Shown here: positions 5,818 through 6,148 of the stretch, in pieces
Position numbering within the stretch: the stretch's first letter is position 1
Layout of the letters: every line of letters starts with the position of its first letter
Position numbers and translations under genes: made by a program
Notes under the pieces: generated by a model
What the model was told of the DNA's origin: nothing
The model's input: only the letters and a program-made list of their open reading frames with translations
Database searches by the model: none
Assembly: GCA_017560305.1 (NCBI GenBank)
Contig: JAFYOF010000115.1
Coordinates: forward strand, 1-6,148
Source: Alistipes sp.
Lineage (GTDB): Bacteria; Bacteroidota; Bacteroidia; Bacteroidales; Rikenellaceae
Length of the DNA stretch: 6,148 bases
Direction: 5' to 3'

Positions 5818-5919
5818 GTGGGGTGTCGTGGGTTGGTCGGCAGAGGCGTGTTCTGTTGGGGGAGAATGATGCTCTGTGGAGGTATATTTTGCAACTCGGC
5901 ACACTTTGTGTCGAAAAAG
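5818..5919. other. Intergenic stretch with no recognised feature
   Basis: This stretch lies between the DUF4837 terminator and the greA promoter. It is G/T-rich at first (GTGGGGTGTCGTGGGTTGG) and then mixed. Short open frames cross it on both strands, but they lack family resemblance and overlap the repeat, terminator or promoter. I see no RNA gene or site in it. Confidence 0.5.
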
Positions 5920-5950
5920 TTGGAAAATCAAAAAAAAGACCTTACCTTTG
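5920..5950 (+). promoter_or_regulatory. greA promoter (-33 and -7)
   Basis: TTG at 5920-5922 and TACCTTTG at 5943-5950 are 20 bases apart, matching the Bacteroidota promoter layout. The -7 box ends 91 bases before the greA ATG, so the leader would be about 85 nt, clearly longer than the other leaders in this window. The leader holds an 8-bp direct repeat GGGATTCT (5979-5986 and 6013-6020) and a pyrimidine-rich end. Confidence 0.75.
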
Positions 5951-6041
5951 TTTCATTAGATTTTAAGATTATTAACTCGGGATTCTGATTTGGCGGCGCA
6001 GGTCGCAAAATTGGGATTCTACTTTTTTTACTGTTTTTACA

Positions 6042-6148
6042 ATGGCAAATGAAATTATCTATTTGACGGCAGAGGGTATGCAGAAGTTAAAGGATGAGCT
6101 TCAACACATGCGTTCGGTTGAGCGTCCCGCTATTTCAGCAGCCATAGC
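6042..6148 (+). CDS. greA: Transcription elongation factor GreA (3' end outside window)
   Basis: GreA enters the secondary channel of RNA polymerase and stimulates cleavage of backtracked transcripts. Only the first 35 codons are present. The visible N-terminus, MANEIIYLTAEGMQKLKDEL followed by RSVERPAISAAIA, matches the start of the GreA N-terminal coiled coil: the T-x-x-G-x-x-K-L-x-x-E-L opening and the E-R-P-x-I-x-x-A-I-A stretch that normally runs into EAR and the acidic tip. The ATG is preceded by a T-rich leader without a Shine-Dalgarno. Some Bacteroidota carry more than one GreA/GreB-like protein, so the paralogue is not fixed by this fragment, but the GreA/GreB N-terminal domain is secure. 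Confidence 0.93.
   Translation, partial: MANEIIYLTAEGMQKLKDELQHMRSVERPAISAAI

Noticed and set aside
5700..5988. Short open frames on both strands in the DUF4837-greA gap
   Set aside because: They cross the hairpin repeat, the terminator and the greA promoter, and show no recognisable protein features.

Overview
The window looks like a piece of a Bacteroidales-type (Bacteroidota) chromosome. The evidence is threefold. Start codons sit in AT-rich leaders without Shine-Dalgarno sequences. Five -7 boxes fit the Bacteroidota sigma pattern TAnnTTTG (TACCTTTG twice, TACATTTG three times). The gene set includes a DUF4837 lipoprotein and a DUF4369/TlpA-type lipoprotein thioredoxin, both typical of this phylum. 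I cannot fix the genus from sequence alone.

Layout. Positions 1-1092 (+) hold the C-terminal four fifths of a MATE-family multidrug/toxin exporter cut by the window edge. It converges on efp (elongation factor P, 1288-1860, -), with a structured repeat and a bidirectional terminator between them. Upstream of efp, also on the minus strand, is a two-gene unit: a cytosolic-looking NodB/CE4 polysaccharide deacetylase (2527-3135) followed two bases later by ubiX, the flavin prenyltransferase (1976-2524). Next comes a minus-strand lipoprotein with a DUF4369-like N-terminus and a thioredoxin/TlpA C-terminus (3233-4498). A 116-bp divergent promoter region separates it from a plus-strand DUF4837 lipoprotein (4615-5649). 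After a second copy of the structured repeat, a terminator and a long leader, greA (transcription elongation factor) starts at 6042 and runs off the window.

The genes are ordinary housekeeping and envelope genes and do not form one pathway. Translation (efp), transcription elongation (greA), prenyl-FMN cofactor supply (ubiX), envelope or thiol maintenance (the two lipoproteins, the deacetylase) and export (MATE) simply sit together.

The most interesting content is non-coding. Two copies of a ~120-nt imperfect hairpin, about 80% identical by eye, begin right after the stop codons of the MATE and DUF4837 genes. They differ at seven base pairs by compensatory changes (for example terminal GGATTG/CAATCC versus AAGTTG/CAACTT), which argues that the fold itself is conserved. 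G-U pairs favour an RNA in the sense of the upstream gene. Each copy is followed by a separate intrinsic terminator. A second oddity is an identical 25-bp block, including the -7 box, upstream of both the deacetylase and the thioredoxin lipoprotein genes.
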